Below are positions 39,076 through 50,700 of a DNA stretch of 64,000 nt, piece by piece. The DNA is from Synchiropus splendidus. Taxonomy: Eukaryota > Chordata > Actinopteri > Syngnathiformes > Callionymidae. The stretch spans positions 16,062,501-16,126,500 of the forward strand of contig NC_071335.1 in assembly GCF_027744825.2 (NCBI RefSeq), given 5' to 3'. Numbering within the stretch: the stretch's first letter is position 1; every line of letters starts with the position of its first letter. The notes under the pieces are model-generated. The model ran no database searches, was not told where the DNA came from, and saw only the letters and a list, made by a program, of their open reading frames with translations. Made by a program: the position numbers and the translations under genes.

Positions 39076-41289
39076 ACTTGAGGTGGTGCATCTTTAGTTC
39101 TGCTTGTAACAACGTGCCAATTGTTATTGACAGCACCTCAAGCTGTCTGAGTCTCAGTCAATAATGGGGTTTCCATCCAAATGTTTTGACATTTTTTGCA
39201 GATCTGAAAAGAAGATACGACTTTACGCTCATTTCCATTTGCCATGAGATGATGTCATCAGCAAGCGTCTCCCCACCACAAAACAAACAACACACTCAGC
39301 TGACGTTTCTTTGCCGTCTCCCATCCATTAGCATTAAGTTGAACTCGCATGGAGCCACACATTTTCATATAGCATCATTTTTGAAAGACAACATAGTCAT
39401 CATTTGTTGTTTCCATGGGAAAGAAAAAGATTTTTATTGATACACATGAACTTTTTCTTCATTTTTTTTTATTTCTAATGTTCATTCATGTTTATTTTCC
39501 ATATTCCCTAAGAACAGATGGATGGAAACCCCATTATTGTGACATTATTGAGTATATAGGGGTTATAAATATAAAAGTGGGAGGGGGGTTAAACAGAAAC
39601 CCACAAAGTTTCTGTCACTAAATTTGACCCAGGTCACTTTTCACAATGAAGCTCGCGGAGTGTTTGGAAGGCCGCCTAAATGAGCAGAGCATGTGACTGA
39701 CCCTTGATACCCAGAGTTCCTCTGGCTGCATGTCAGCGATGTACCTTGCAAATTCAAAGTTGACTGAGTGAACGAAGCCAGTCACGCAGCACGATAGTGT
39801 ATTGAATATTTTGAACCTGTCTGCTGAAGTCATGACTAAACACAAGCTTCTATCAACCGTGACTCTGTGCCTTGTGATTTTGTAGCGTTTCTGTGTTTGG
39901 TGACCTTCACAAACATCACTTCCTGAGCCACGGAGGCGGAGTCTCACGGAGGCGGAGGCGGATTCTAGATAAGATCAACATACCAAGACATAGAGACTGA
40001 AATTGGACCAAAATCTAACTTTCCACGCGCTGGAAGCAGGCGGCACCTGAGAGATGACAGGAATAAGATTAGAAACTGGAGAATAAATTCAAGCAATTCC
40101 ATGAGACAAATGAGATGATAGGTGGTAAATGTAGATCAGTGCCTGTGATAACGTTGGTGCCAGCTGAGAAGGGCTCGCACTGCTGAGCCGCAGTATATGA
40201 GGAAAACCTCGGGCTGCTCTCAGTCCAGCTAAAGAAATGGTTATTCATAATAAGCTTGCTTCATGCATACTTTTATTAAGACAATTTTGTTTTGTTTCAG
40301 GCTGCTGACTCCGGCTTCATAATGCATATTAATGAATTCATTTGGCTGCGAGCACCAATACAGTTATAGTAATGGGGATTATTATGACCACCTGGCAACT
40401 TACCTTCAAGCAAGACTCCACAGACCTTTCATGAGTCAGCTGTCACTGTTTCCTGAGATATTGCTTTCCAGCGTCTCGAGAGAACTCTTTTAGTTGTCTT
40501 TCCGTGAGTGGGAAGTCCGACAAAAACAGGGAAATCTACAACCTGGGAGTGTCATCACTTGAATGGGCTGTGTTTAAAGTGACAGGATTCCACACAAAGA
40601 CATAAGGGGATTACCAAGGTGATGCCTGCTGAGCCACAGCGGTGAGAGAACATGAAGGAGGCAGGGCTTAATGTGATGAAGAGATCATAAAGACAAACTT
40701 CCAGAACTGTGCAAAAGACATTCCATTTATTACTGTTCTGACACAGTGGGATAGCTTGTCAAGTTCACCGTCTTCCGTGCGACAGTTACACCCACAGGTG
40801 CACACGCTCGCTGACCTCCCACACACACGCGTGGAGTAAGGAAGTGCTGCAGTGACAGGTAATTACGCCACACTGAGGATTATTCTCCACCTCTGCGACA
40901 GTCGCTCTCCCGTCACCGGCGCTGATTTGGAGGGCAGGGTTGGGTCAGGAATTATTAGCTGCCTGCTCATAAAACACATTGGCGTAGCGCTGGCGCTGAA
41001 GGCGAAGGCCAAATCTGTCCCGCACTGGCCTGATGCTCCGGCACTTGTTTGTCTTTTGGTAGTTAATGGCAGGGCCACAATGGTGAGTCCACTCATGCAG
41101 AACCCGGGTGGAAGCGTGGGGGCGTGTCACTGCATGAGCTTCAGCTGCCAAGATCAATGTTGAGGCCTGTCAGCACACGTGAACAACACAATGGAGCATG
41201 TCTTCGCCCACCTCCTCAGAGGATTAAGACATAACATAAGGCTGTCAGTCAGACGGAGGTTATTGATTTTGTACCTCAGTCCACAGTAG

Positions 41290-41855
41290 CTCATTGGTGG
41301 ATGGAAAGATGAATGGACAGACTTATATGTGGGCGAAAAGATGGATGGATGAACAGATTCATTGGTGGATGAAAAGATAGATGATGGATGGATGGATGGG
41401 TGAATGGAACAATGTATTTATTGGCAGGCAAAAGGATGAGTAGATCGGTTAATGGATCGATGAAAACATGGATGGGTGATGGATGTATACATTGGTGGAT
41501 GAAAAGATGATGGAAGGATGGATCTATCAGTGGATGAAAAGACAGAATGATGAATGAATGCATGATTTATTAATGGATTAAAAAATAGATGGCTGTAAGA
41601 GTGAATGGACGGATGGATGGAATTATTCATGGGCAAAAAGATGGATGGATGAATGGATTGCATGGATGGACAGATTCATTGGTGGACAAAAACATGGATG
41701 GATGATGGATGACAAATGGAAAAATTTATTTATTGGTGGGCAAAAAGATGGATGAATGGGTGGATGGATTAATGAAAACATGGATGGGTGATGGATGTAT
41801 ACACTGGTGGATGAAAAGACGGATGGTTGAATGGATGGATGGATGCATTTATTTG
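41290..41855. repeat. GGAT-type minisatellite with higher-order structure
   Basis: About 565 bp built from GGATGGATGA and ATTCATTGGTGGATGAAAAG variants. A longer segment beginning TGAAAACATGGATGGGTGAT occurs at about 41461 and again at about 41773, so a higher-order period near 312 bp is overlaid on the tetranucleotide. Open frames across it (His-Pro-Ser-Ile repeats) are artefacts. Confidence 0.9.
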
Positions 41856-42298
41856 TGGCCGGGTTTGTTAGGCGTTGCCATGAAAGCCACGGCATTTTAT
41901 TGTCATGGTATTATCCTTGCTGCACGACATGAAAAACCCTGGAGAGGTGATTCACGATCGCACTCATACATTCAGAGGGGTCTGTTCCAGGAGCTCCGTT
42001 GGCAGGTTGTGGATCTGGCTGTGGAAGAGGACTGGTTAAGCCGCAGCAATTTTTATAATTCTATTTTTTTTTTTTTATTGACTTCAATAGTCTAAAACAG
42101 GCTATTTTTTAAGTATTTAAGCATTGTTTTTTTCCTTATTAATTTTGTTACATAATCATGCATGAAAATGTTCTTTAAAATGCTTTTTAAAAGAGAAACT
42201 AGGATGAAATATATATATATTATATATTATATATAACTTGACCACGATCAGGAAAATTTGGATGTAAACATACATTGGTTATTGCCTTTTTAGCTTTG

Positions 42299-43860
42299 CT
42301 ATAGGACCCAAAATAACTTTGCTTCTTGTCTTCATGCTCACCCAGAGTCTCTAGTCGTGCTTTACAGTATAACCTCATTTTTGCCGTCTGCTTTCTAGTC
42401 GAGACTTTAAGTTTCTGTGGACTGGTGGTCAGGGCAGCATAGACAACCAAAACATCTTAACATGGAATTCATTTCCGACTTTGAAATAGTCAATCCTCCT
42501 ACTTCTTCCGACTCAAACAAATCTGGTTATCTCACACTGTCATATAAAAAGTATGAATTTATTTTTAATAATTCAATATTTTACATAAAATAAAATTGAC
42601 CTTGCAAATTAAACATTAAATAGACACTATCTAGCGCCCCAAAAACAGCGAGTAAATAGTTCAATTGGGGCGAGAGCGTTCCGTTTCTGCTCATAGAATT
42701 TGTGGGTTTATTCTTAAGTTTTTATTATGTTTGTGTAGCGATCAGTAGCTTAAGACTGCAATATTATTATTTTAAATCCAGGACTTAGTGAAGGTAAAGT
42801 GCTTCACCTACAAGGAGCCCCCATTGCTTTGATAAATACCAAGACATTTAAGGCCTCCTCCATTTCTTTAAATGGGAACAGATGAGTACATTTGTACATC
42901 CAACATTAACACTCCGCATGTCATGGATCCGTGCAATAAAACTGCAGTCATTCAGATGGAGAGGCTGTCGTGTCCTACTTCGTCATCATCGGAGAGGATC
43001 ACCACATTAATGCGCCACTGGAGCGATCCAACGTTGCCCCGTCTTCGTCACAGTGGAGTCAGTGCTGCAGCATGAGATTTTCCAGGTGTTTGTGTGGTGA
43101 ATGCAAGTGTTGCACCGAGGGGAAAAGCAGCAGAAAGAATAGAAATAAAACCCCAAACATGTGATATTAGTGACTTTAATTTCAAAATAATCTAAAAATA
43201 TATTTTTAAAAACAACACAAGATATTTCCAGTTACAAGTGTTTTCATAATTTGTGGGTTAAGAGCACATTGCCGATCAAGTTCACATTTCGAAGGACTCG
43301 TTCGACGCAGGAATTGGTTGTCGCCTCTATGGTGAAAGGTCAAACAACGCAAGTGAGAGGATGAGTCAACTACTGCATGGCGATACTGCCCCCTGTCGGG
43401 CAGACAGCAGAAGGCAAGGCGATCCATCAAGGCATTCAGTTGCTGAGCTGAGCGGACAACATTGGTCGCGTGAAAACACTGGAAGAAGTTAACAGGTTTG
43501 CAGCGGTGGAGTCAAGTGCCGAGTGAGCACAAACAAGCATCCTGAGTCGGGAGGATGGATGAGCAGATAACTTTAACATAATCTGTGTCGGTTGAAGGAG
43601 GTGTTTTAAGAGAACCCAAGACTGATGTTCAATAACTGGTTTGATGAAGACCTTGGTCCTCCTCTCCTGAAGATGCATATGAATGGAATGAGGATAAAAG
43701 AAATTGTTAAAAATGTCAATTAGTTCACATTTAAAATAACTGCATAACAAAATGAAAGCCACTGAGCAAAACTGCATTTTTTTAAGGAAAATATTCAGAG
43801 AGTATATTGTTTTTAAACACTACTAGCGATGCAAATGCATTTCATTATTTTGGAATTATT
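42299..43860 (+). repeat. Downstream copy of a segmental duplication around the last slc25a10 exon
   Basis: Blocks at about 42299-42860 and about 43735-43860 match 45140-45590 in the same order and orientation. Shared landmarks are TCATGCTCACCCAGAGTCTC, TTACAGTATAACCTCATTTT, AAGACTGCAATATTATTATT and CTACAAGGAGCCCCCAT. The intervening part of about 870 bp is absent from the other copy. Confidence 0.8.
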
Positions 43861-44541
43861 TTTTATATTTATTTATATTTTTACTTACTATTTATTGAGC
43901 AGTCATACGTTGACAAATACTCGGATCTTCTCGAATACAAGTGTTAAAAGCAGAATAATAATCATTTTCGTCAACCCTTTCTCGACGCACCCCACCAAAG
44001 ATGTGACCCGGGTTTTCTAGCTCCGCCTCTCTAAACGTTTTGGGTTGGAATGTGAGCAAAACCATCTCAGTAAGTACAGTACACTATTAAAATCTGACAA
44101 TTTATCAGTGTTTTGAAAAAAAAAAATCCTCTGGGATCAAAATGAAAAAAAAGGCCTTTTTTTTTAATGTATTTAATAAACCTTCCTTGATAACTTCCCT
44201 CAAAGGAATGCGCTCGGCCTCCACCTCACTGTGTGACGCCACATTTGGTCAACGACAGGAATGACGCATCATAAAAGTGTCAGTGTCAGCAACAGCTCTT
44301 TTAAAAGTAGGATGAAGGTTTTGTACTCGCACCGCATCAATTTGAATGCATATATAATGCAATAAAAAAAAGGAAAATGCTGAGGGAAAACAAGCCGCCC
44401 AGACACAGGATGACATGCAACAATTAAAATAAAAAAATCTCATGATTCAGTTCCAAATGAGTTCAAGTCAATAGTTAGGCGTTCATTCATTACAAATCCA
44501 CTGATTATGTTTTTCTACGTCCTACAAATATTACACATGAA

Positions 44542-44547
44542 TTTATT
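44542..44547 (-). promoter_or_regulatory. slc25a10: Candidate poly(A) signal of slc25a10
   Basis: AATAAA on the minus strand about 230 nt past the slc25a10 stop codon, at a reasonable 3' UTR distance. Several other AATAAA-like hexamers exist in this AT-rich region, so the choice is tentative. Confidence 0.4.
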
Positions 44548-44777
44548 TTTCTCAAGACGAGATCTGCTATTTTCATTCGACAAGTCCGCTACTTAAAACA
44601 TAATCTTAACACCGTCGCGCTGCTAAGCGAAAATTCAGTTAAGATCATGGGTGTCACGTCGAGGTAGAGCAAAAAGGAGTACAGGCACAAATGTGGGGGA
44701 ACTGCACGCTACTTTTCCTCTTCCCTTTTCCGTCTTAAAAAGCCTGATCGAGAGCCGGCGTGATGGCGTCACAGCGA

Positions 44778-47700
44778 TCAGGAGACCACGCGAATGCCAA
44801 AGTATTTTTTCAGCTGTTCGAGGAAGATGAAGGTGAGAACCGTGTGAGGAATCAGGCGGATCCCCGCTGGAACCAGACCCTGCATGAGGAGGAGGAGAAA
44901 AAAAAGGGGAATTTAGAGCGTGACAGAGATTTGCATCACCTGTTCTGATCGGAGGATGCAATAAATTTGTTTTGCCCTTGTGATATTCTTCACTAAATTT
45001 GTGCTGTACATTATAAAAATTAACATTTTAGAAGTAATTTCTGCATCACAGAGCTACAGTAGAGAATAATATTAGAGAAATCTCCTGGCTGGAATGTGCA
45101 ACATTTCACACAAGTGTTCTCCACAAACCATTCTGTCTCCTATAGAACCCTAAAGAACTTTGCGTCTTGTTTTCATGCTCACCCAGAGTCTCGAGTTATG
45201 TTTTACAGTATAACCTCATTTTCGCTGTCTGCTTTCCAGCAGTTTTAGGATCAGCTCTTCGGCGCCATCCATTTCAAGGACATTCATTTTCATCATACTG
45301 TATAAAAAGTATGAATTTATTTTTTTATTCTGCTCATAGAATTTGTGGGTTTTAAAGTTTTTATTACGTTTGAGTAGTGATCAGTTTAAGACTGCAATAT
45401 TATTATTTTAAATCCAGGTGCTGCACCTACAAGGAGCCCCCATCGCTTTGATAAGACAAATTAAAGCTACTGAGCAAACTGCATTATCTTAAGGAAAATA
45501 TTCAACCAGTATATTGTTTTTAATCACAACTAGCAATAGATACTCTGTGAGCAATTGCATTTCATTATTTTGGGATTATTTACTTTTTATTTAATATTAT
45601 GAGATAGAGTAAATGAACACAGAATAATAATTCAGCAGTGACAACAAGGACTGTGGTGAAAAATAACTTTGCTAATAGAATGCAAAGAAAGACAAGGGTG
45701 GGACAAAGGGTGGAATTCTCCAATGGCATCGTAGTTCAATGCGAGTTCAGGTCAATCTACCAACCGCAGTGAGTGAGTTTCATTTGACAACAAGGATCAC
45801 AAAGACGACCGAGTTGAAACACCTCATACCTGTCACTCTTGGCATTCCCAACATGAAAGGTGTGAGGTCTGATAGGTCCAGCTAAGTTTGAGAATAAGCC
45901 AGAGCTTGATCCTTCTTGACTCATCCATAAAACACGGAGGGGCCAAGTGGAGACAAGTGACTCAGGCAACTCAGTTTATTTTTGTTTCATGTAGTCATAA
46001 TGTAGCTGCTCACTTGTTCAAACATGTTCTGTTTCAATTATTAGGATCATAATATTTAACATAGTGTGTGTTTAATATATAAGGAGCCAAAACATTTCCG
46101 TTTACTCCCCCCCCCCGGTACAATAAGAGAGAATCTAAAAACAGCAGCAAACGACAGATCCTCCCTCAAACTGCGCCACTTTCCTCGCATAAGCAGTTGG
46201 CGATCACGTCCACTAGATGGCGATCTCTGCCAAACAATCCCATCGCAGCTTTCATCAAACGCAACCTAAGCCCGTAAAGAACACGCGTTTATTATTTTAG
46301 TTTGACCAAGCACGACCCGCACGATACGCCACGTCAATCTAGTCTCACCCCGCAGGTCTCTGAGGGTCCTGCTTTGCTAGGTACGGTAAAAAAAAAGGAC
46401 TTCCTGGTTCTTCATGAATGCAGATCAGCCCAACAAATTTGAAAATGCAAACCGTCTATAAACTGTTTGAAGTCGCATTATTAGTCACAATATTTACTTC
46501 ACAAAGATCGCTCTGGTTCGCTGCTAACCAGTTCTTCGACAAAGTTTTATTTTCATGTTGAGAGTAAATAGTGAAGTGGAAAGTGACAACGCAAGACAAA
46601 TGTGTCTCTTGTTGATGTTCATGCTAAAATTCTGCTCTTCAGTTCATGAGTGTTTCTGACCTTATAAAACGCCAGAGGGCCCAACTTGGCGGTTTCTCTT
46701 AAGCAGTGCCGGACGCCCTGAAGAGACAGCGGAGTCAGTCAGGGAGAGTGTGAGGAAACCAGTGAGAATAAAAGTGGACTTACAGTGTATTCTCCCTTTG
46801 AGTTCATCAGCCGAGTCTTGACCACATCCAGCGGCTGACACAAGAAGGTGGCGCAGCCTCCCTGCAGGCACGGAAGATAGGAGGTCCAGTGTCCCGCAGA
46901 CCCAGCAGCTGAGTTCACGTGCTACTTACAGCAATGAAGCTGGAGAGGAAGTGTGTGAAGATGTTGTCTCCCATCATTCCTGTTCCCAGCACCAGCTGCT
47001 TCGCCTGGTCGTAGCAGGCCAACTAGAGAATGCAAAGAGCTGCGTAACTTCTCAGAGCTCAGATGAAAGCAGGACAGGAGTGTGAGTCATGTGACTTGCC
47101 TGACCGATGGTGACCATGGCCCCTCTGCTGGAGGCCATAGAGGCTCCAGAGAAGAGCCTCCGCAGGCCCTCTGTGCAGCACAACAGAAGGTCAGACACCA
47201 GGGACGCAGCACAGTTGGATCAGTCCAGGAACGCACAGGCATTTACCTTCTCTGAACACTCTGACCAGGCCATCAACTGCATGTTTATAGCTGGAAAGAA
47301 AGCTCACATTTAAAATGGCTATCCATTAAAACATGTTGCTTCTTGCTTCACTCACTTTCTCCGTAATTCAGGGGGGAGTTTCATGTCATTCTGCATCCTG
47401 AAAGAGAGAGCGAGTGAGACTCAGGGTGGCTCCAGTGAGGGGCGGCGACGTACAATACTGCTATACCTTACGTTCACCAAGTCGGCAGGCGTGCCGACAA
47501 ATCCGCCCGTGACTCCTGTTGACAATTGTGTGTTGTTAGTGCACTTATTTCACAACTTGTGGGTCAAAGGTTTGGAGCAGCAGAATCACCACCCTGTTTC
47601 TGCTTGAAGTCCCCAATGACCTCCAGCAGGCTTGCGATGTTCCTGCTCAAAGTCACTGTTTGAAGGTGGAACGGGAGCCAGACGGCACCGGATTTTGCAT

Positions 47701-50700
47701 TGAGCACATTGGAAAGTCTGGAGACACCATGAGCGCTCTGCTGCATGCTTCAACATGACTGGTGGAGCATCCTAGGCAGGTCATGTGCACCAACATGTGA
47801 CTGTCAGAGGTTACCAAGCTGCCATTTGGTGCTTCTTCAGATCTATTCACCAAAAGATTTTGGACTCAAACTGGATTTTGTCTTTCAGTCTAGGAGAGAA
47901 GGCCTGACCTTCAACCACTTTTCAGCTCCACAGAGAAAGCAATGCTTACTATATCTGGACTTTTAAGTTTGGTGGATATAAGAAATCAAATGTTCTTTTT
48001 TTCTGTGCAACAACAGTCAATTTAGTTTTCATCTTTAGCTCAGTAAACATCCATTAACTTTGAGTTACATTTTTCCTTTGACACTAACCTACTATATTCG
48101 TATGTGAGATAAAAAAAAACTAAAGAAAAAAAATTGGTTAAAACTTTAAACTGTCGGCTGCTCACCTCCCAGTGTGCCGAGCAAGACCTTTTGGTAAAAG
48201 GGCATCGGCCCCTGGTTCGAGCTCCCCATCATGTCCCGCACGGTCTCATAGATGGCAAATCTGGTCAAGGAGTAAGACATCTGGAAGACAAATGTTGAGG
48301 ATGAGCGTGTTAATATTAGCACAGGCACCACAGTAGCTGTCAGGCAGGAGTTAACAATCGACTTACACGTGAACATGACGCACAAACTCACCTGTCTACA
48401 AAGAGAAGCAGACAGTCCATTGTAAAGAGCCAGAAATCCGTCATTCTTCACCACATGGACAGCCATGCCCACCATCCTCATCTTCACCTCCTGCTGCGTC
48501 TGCAGGTGGACCTGAGAAGTCATGAGGAGCATTCACTCTTCAACTTCCTTTCTTTGGACGGAAGTTTCTATAGTACTTTAAGCACAGGTGCGCTTTGGCT
48601 GAGGTTCCTTTGGTGGTGTGCCTCGGGATTTTTTTCACTGAACCAAGGGCACCGTTTTTCACTGAACCAAGGGCACCGTGGGCACTGCAGCGCAAACCGC
48701 AACACAAAATGACAGAAAAGTGTCAAGCCAGTTCACCAGTGCTACGTTATGTTGCTGTAAGACTGAGTGAAAATTTGCCATGTGTTTGCATGAGTGCACA
48801 GGATTTATCACCAGAATAATCACTAATAAAATGATCGCAGCACTTCCATGAGGACAAAACGTCACAGAGAGTCATGAATACAAGGCTCTGTGTTTTTGAA
48901 TGGAAGAAGAGTGAAACTTGATGATGCTGGGAAATTCTAAGAGGAAACAAAGTGAGGTTGGGCCTGACGCTGAAGCACATTCCTGTTACTTCACTGTTGC
49001 TTCTATCAGAGGACAAATGAAGAGTCAGAACTATGGACACATGCATGAAATGGTTGCAACATGTTTGCCTCCAAGTCTTGGCCTCAACACTGCGGTGCAG
49101 CAATGTGACCTTTGCCCTCTTTTCAATTGTTTGAAGTCCACACCATTTAAAAAAAGACTGCCTTAAATAGTGCTAGAACCTTTAAACAAGCATCGCAGTT
49201 CATTGTGACAACACAAATAATCCTTTCAGTCAACAATACTAATATTGAAAGATGATATATTAAACATTAATAACTACTCACGTGGACGAAATAAATACTC
49301 AAAATAAATATTCATGAACAATGTTATTTAATGATGAAGGGTTCTCTGGGGAATAATATTGGACTGTGGATGACTTCACACAGGAGGGGATTATGAAAGG
49401 AGGTGAGAACTAACACGTTTAAAGTCCATCAACAGCCGTGGGGGCAACATTGGGTTTTGCCATGGGTTTGAGTCGACTTCAATGTGTGTATTCTAAACAG
49501 TGTAGCGACTGGCCGAAACACATGCTAGAACAATAGGTCTCCAAATGCTGAGTTTTCCACCTGAAAAACTACAACAGCCTCGCCAAGCACTGGTCAGTAT
49601 CTCAGGTCAAGTACGACAGTTTGGGCCACCACATAAACAGTACATAAAATTAGTAAATAATGACAGGACAAAACAAAAAAACTGACGGCAAGTCATTGGA
49701 ATCAATCAGAAACTTTATTACTTAGATGAATATTGACAGAGCCAGTGACAGTTTGCAGGCTCAACCCAAATACCTGAGCAGCTATCGGTTGTGAAGAAGA
49801 GGAAAACGCGAAGAAGCCTGGCTTTTAACTTTGCACCACAGACCACACTCTGGTGTATGTTTATGGACTCCTCACCAGAGCAACACAACCCAGTCATTGC
49901 AGAAGATCTCAGCAGACACTCCAGTTGTGATGGAACCAAGTCATCAGCTCAAGAGGTGGTGAGTCCCTTTACAACATAAATGTGTGTCAAAGTCCCGCTC
50001 CAACAAACACTATTTAGGTATGGGATTCACTTCACTGGGGGAAGGGAGTTAAGCAAGTGTTTGGCAATAAGTTGGACGTACAACAGCAGTTAGTGTCAAC
50101 ACTCACTCTGGCATTTAGACAGCTCAACCGTTTTAGCTTGAAGGACACAGAAGCTGCAGCGAGTCAAACGTAGCTGGTGCCTATATAAAAGTCGAAGAAG
50201 CGCTGGATCACTAGGGTTAGTCATTAAGAGGAGAGTGCTGGAACAAAAGTGAGCAGACTTTACACTCTGAAGAGACAATAGGGATGATGAATGATTCATT
50301 CCACAAAGACTTGTAAAGTATTGACAGACAGATGACTTGCCAAATCTCTCGGCAAGTTTGCAGCATCTTAAATCAACTTCCATGATGCTCATAAGAAATT
50401 GGGTTGAAAATTTTGCAACAAACAATTTCAATTTTGTGTCACTCCCAATGTGCAGACAAGCTTATGCTGTCTTACCGTCTGTTCTCTCACTTCATCATCC
50501 GGAACAACTGTGAGGGGAACTATCATTCATAAACCAGGTGTGGCCTGGTTCACCATGGGCTGGTGATTTTTTTAAGTATCATAAAAAAAGGATCATAAAA
50601 AGCAATAGTTCATTTTCATTTAAGTATCATAAAAAGCAATATTTCATTTTCATTTAAGTATGATAAAAACCAATATTTCATTTTTTTACTTACTTTGTAA

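Larger units (their letters stand above)
32361..41289. other. Gene-free stretch apart from the listed transposons
   Basis: No coding exon recognised between the CpG-rich block and the minisatellite. This agrees with slc25a10 and gcgr being direct neighbours in human. Confidence 0.5.

Noticed and set aside
41291..41895. Overlapping His/Pro/Ile-rich open frames on the minus strand
   Set aside because: Translation of the GGAT minisatellite; not a protein.
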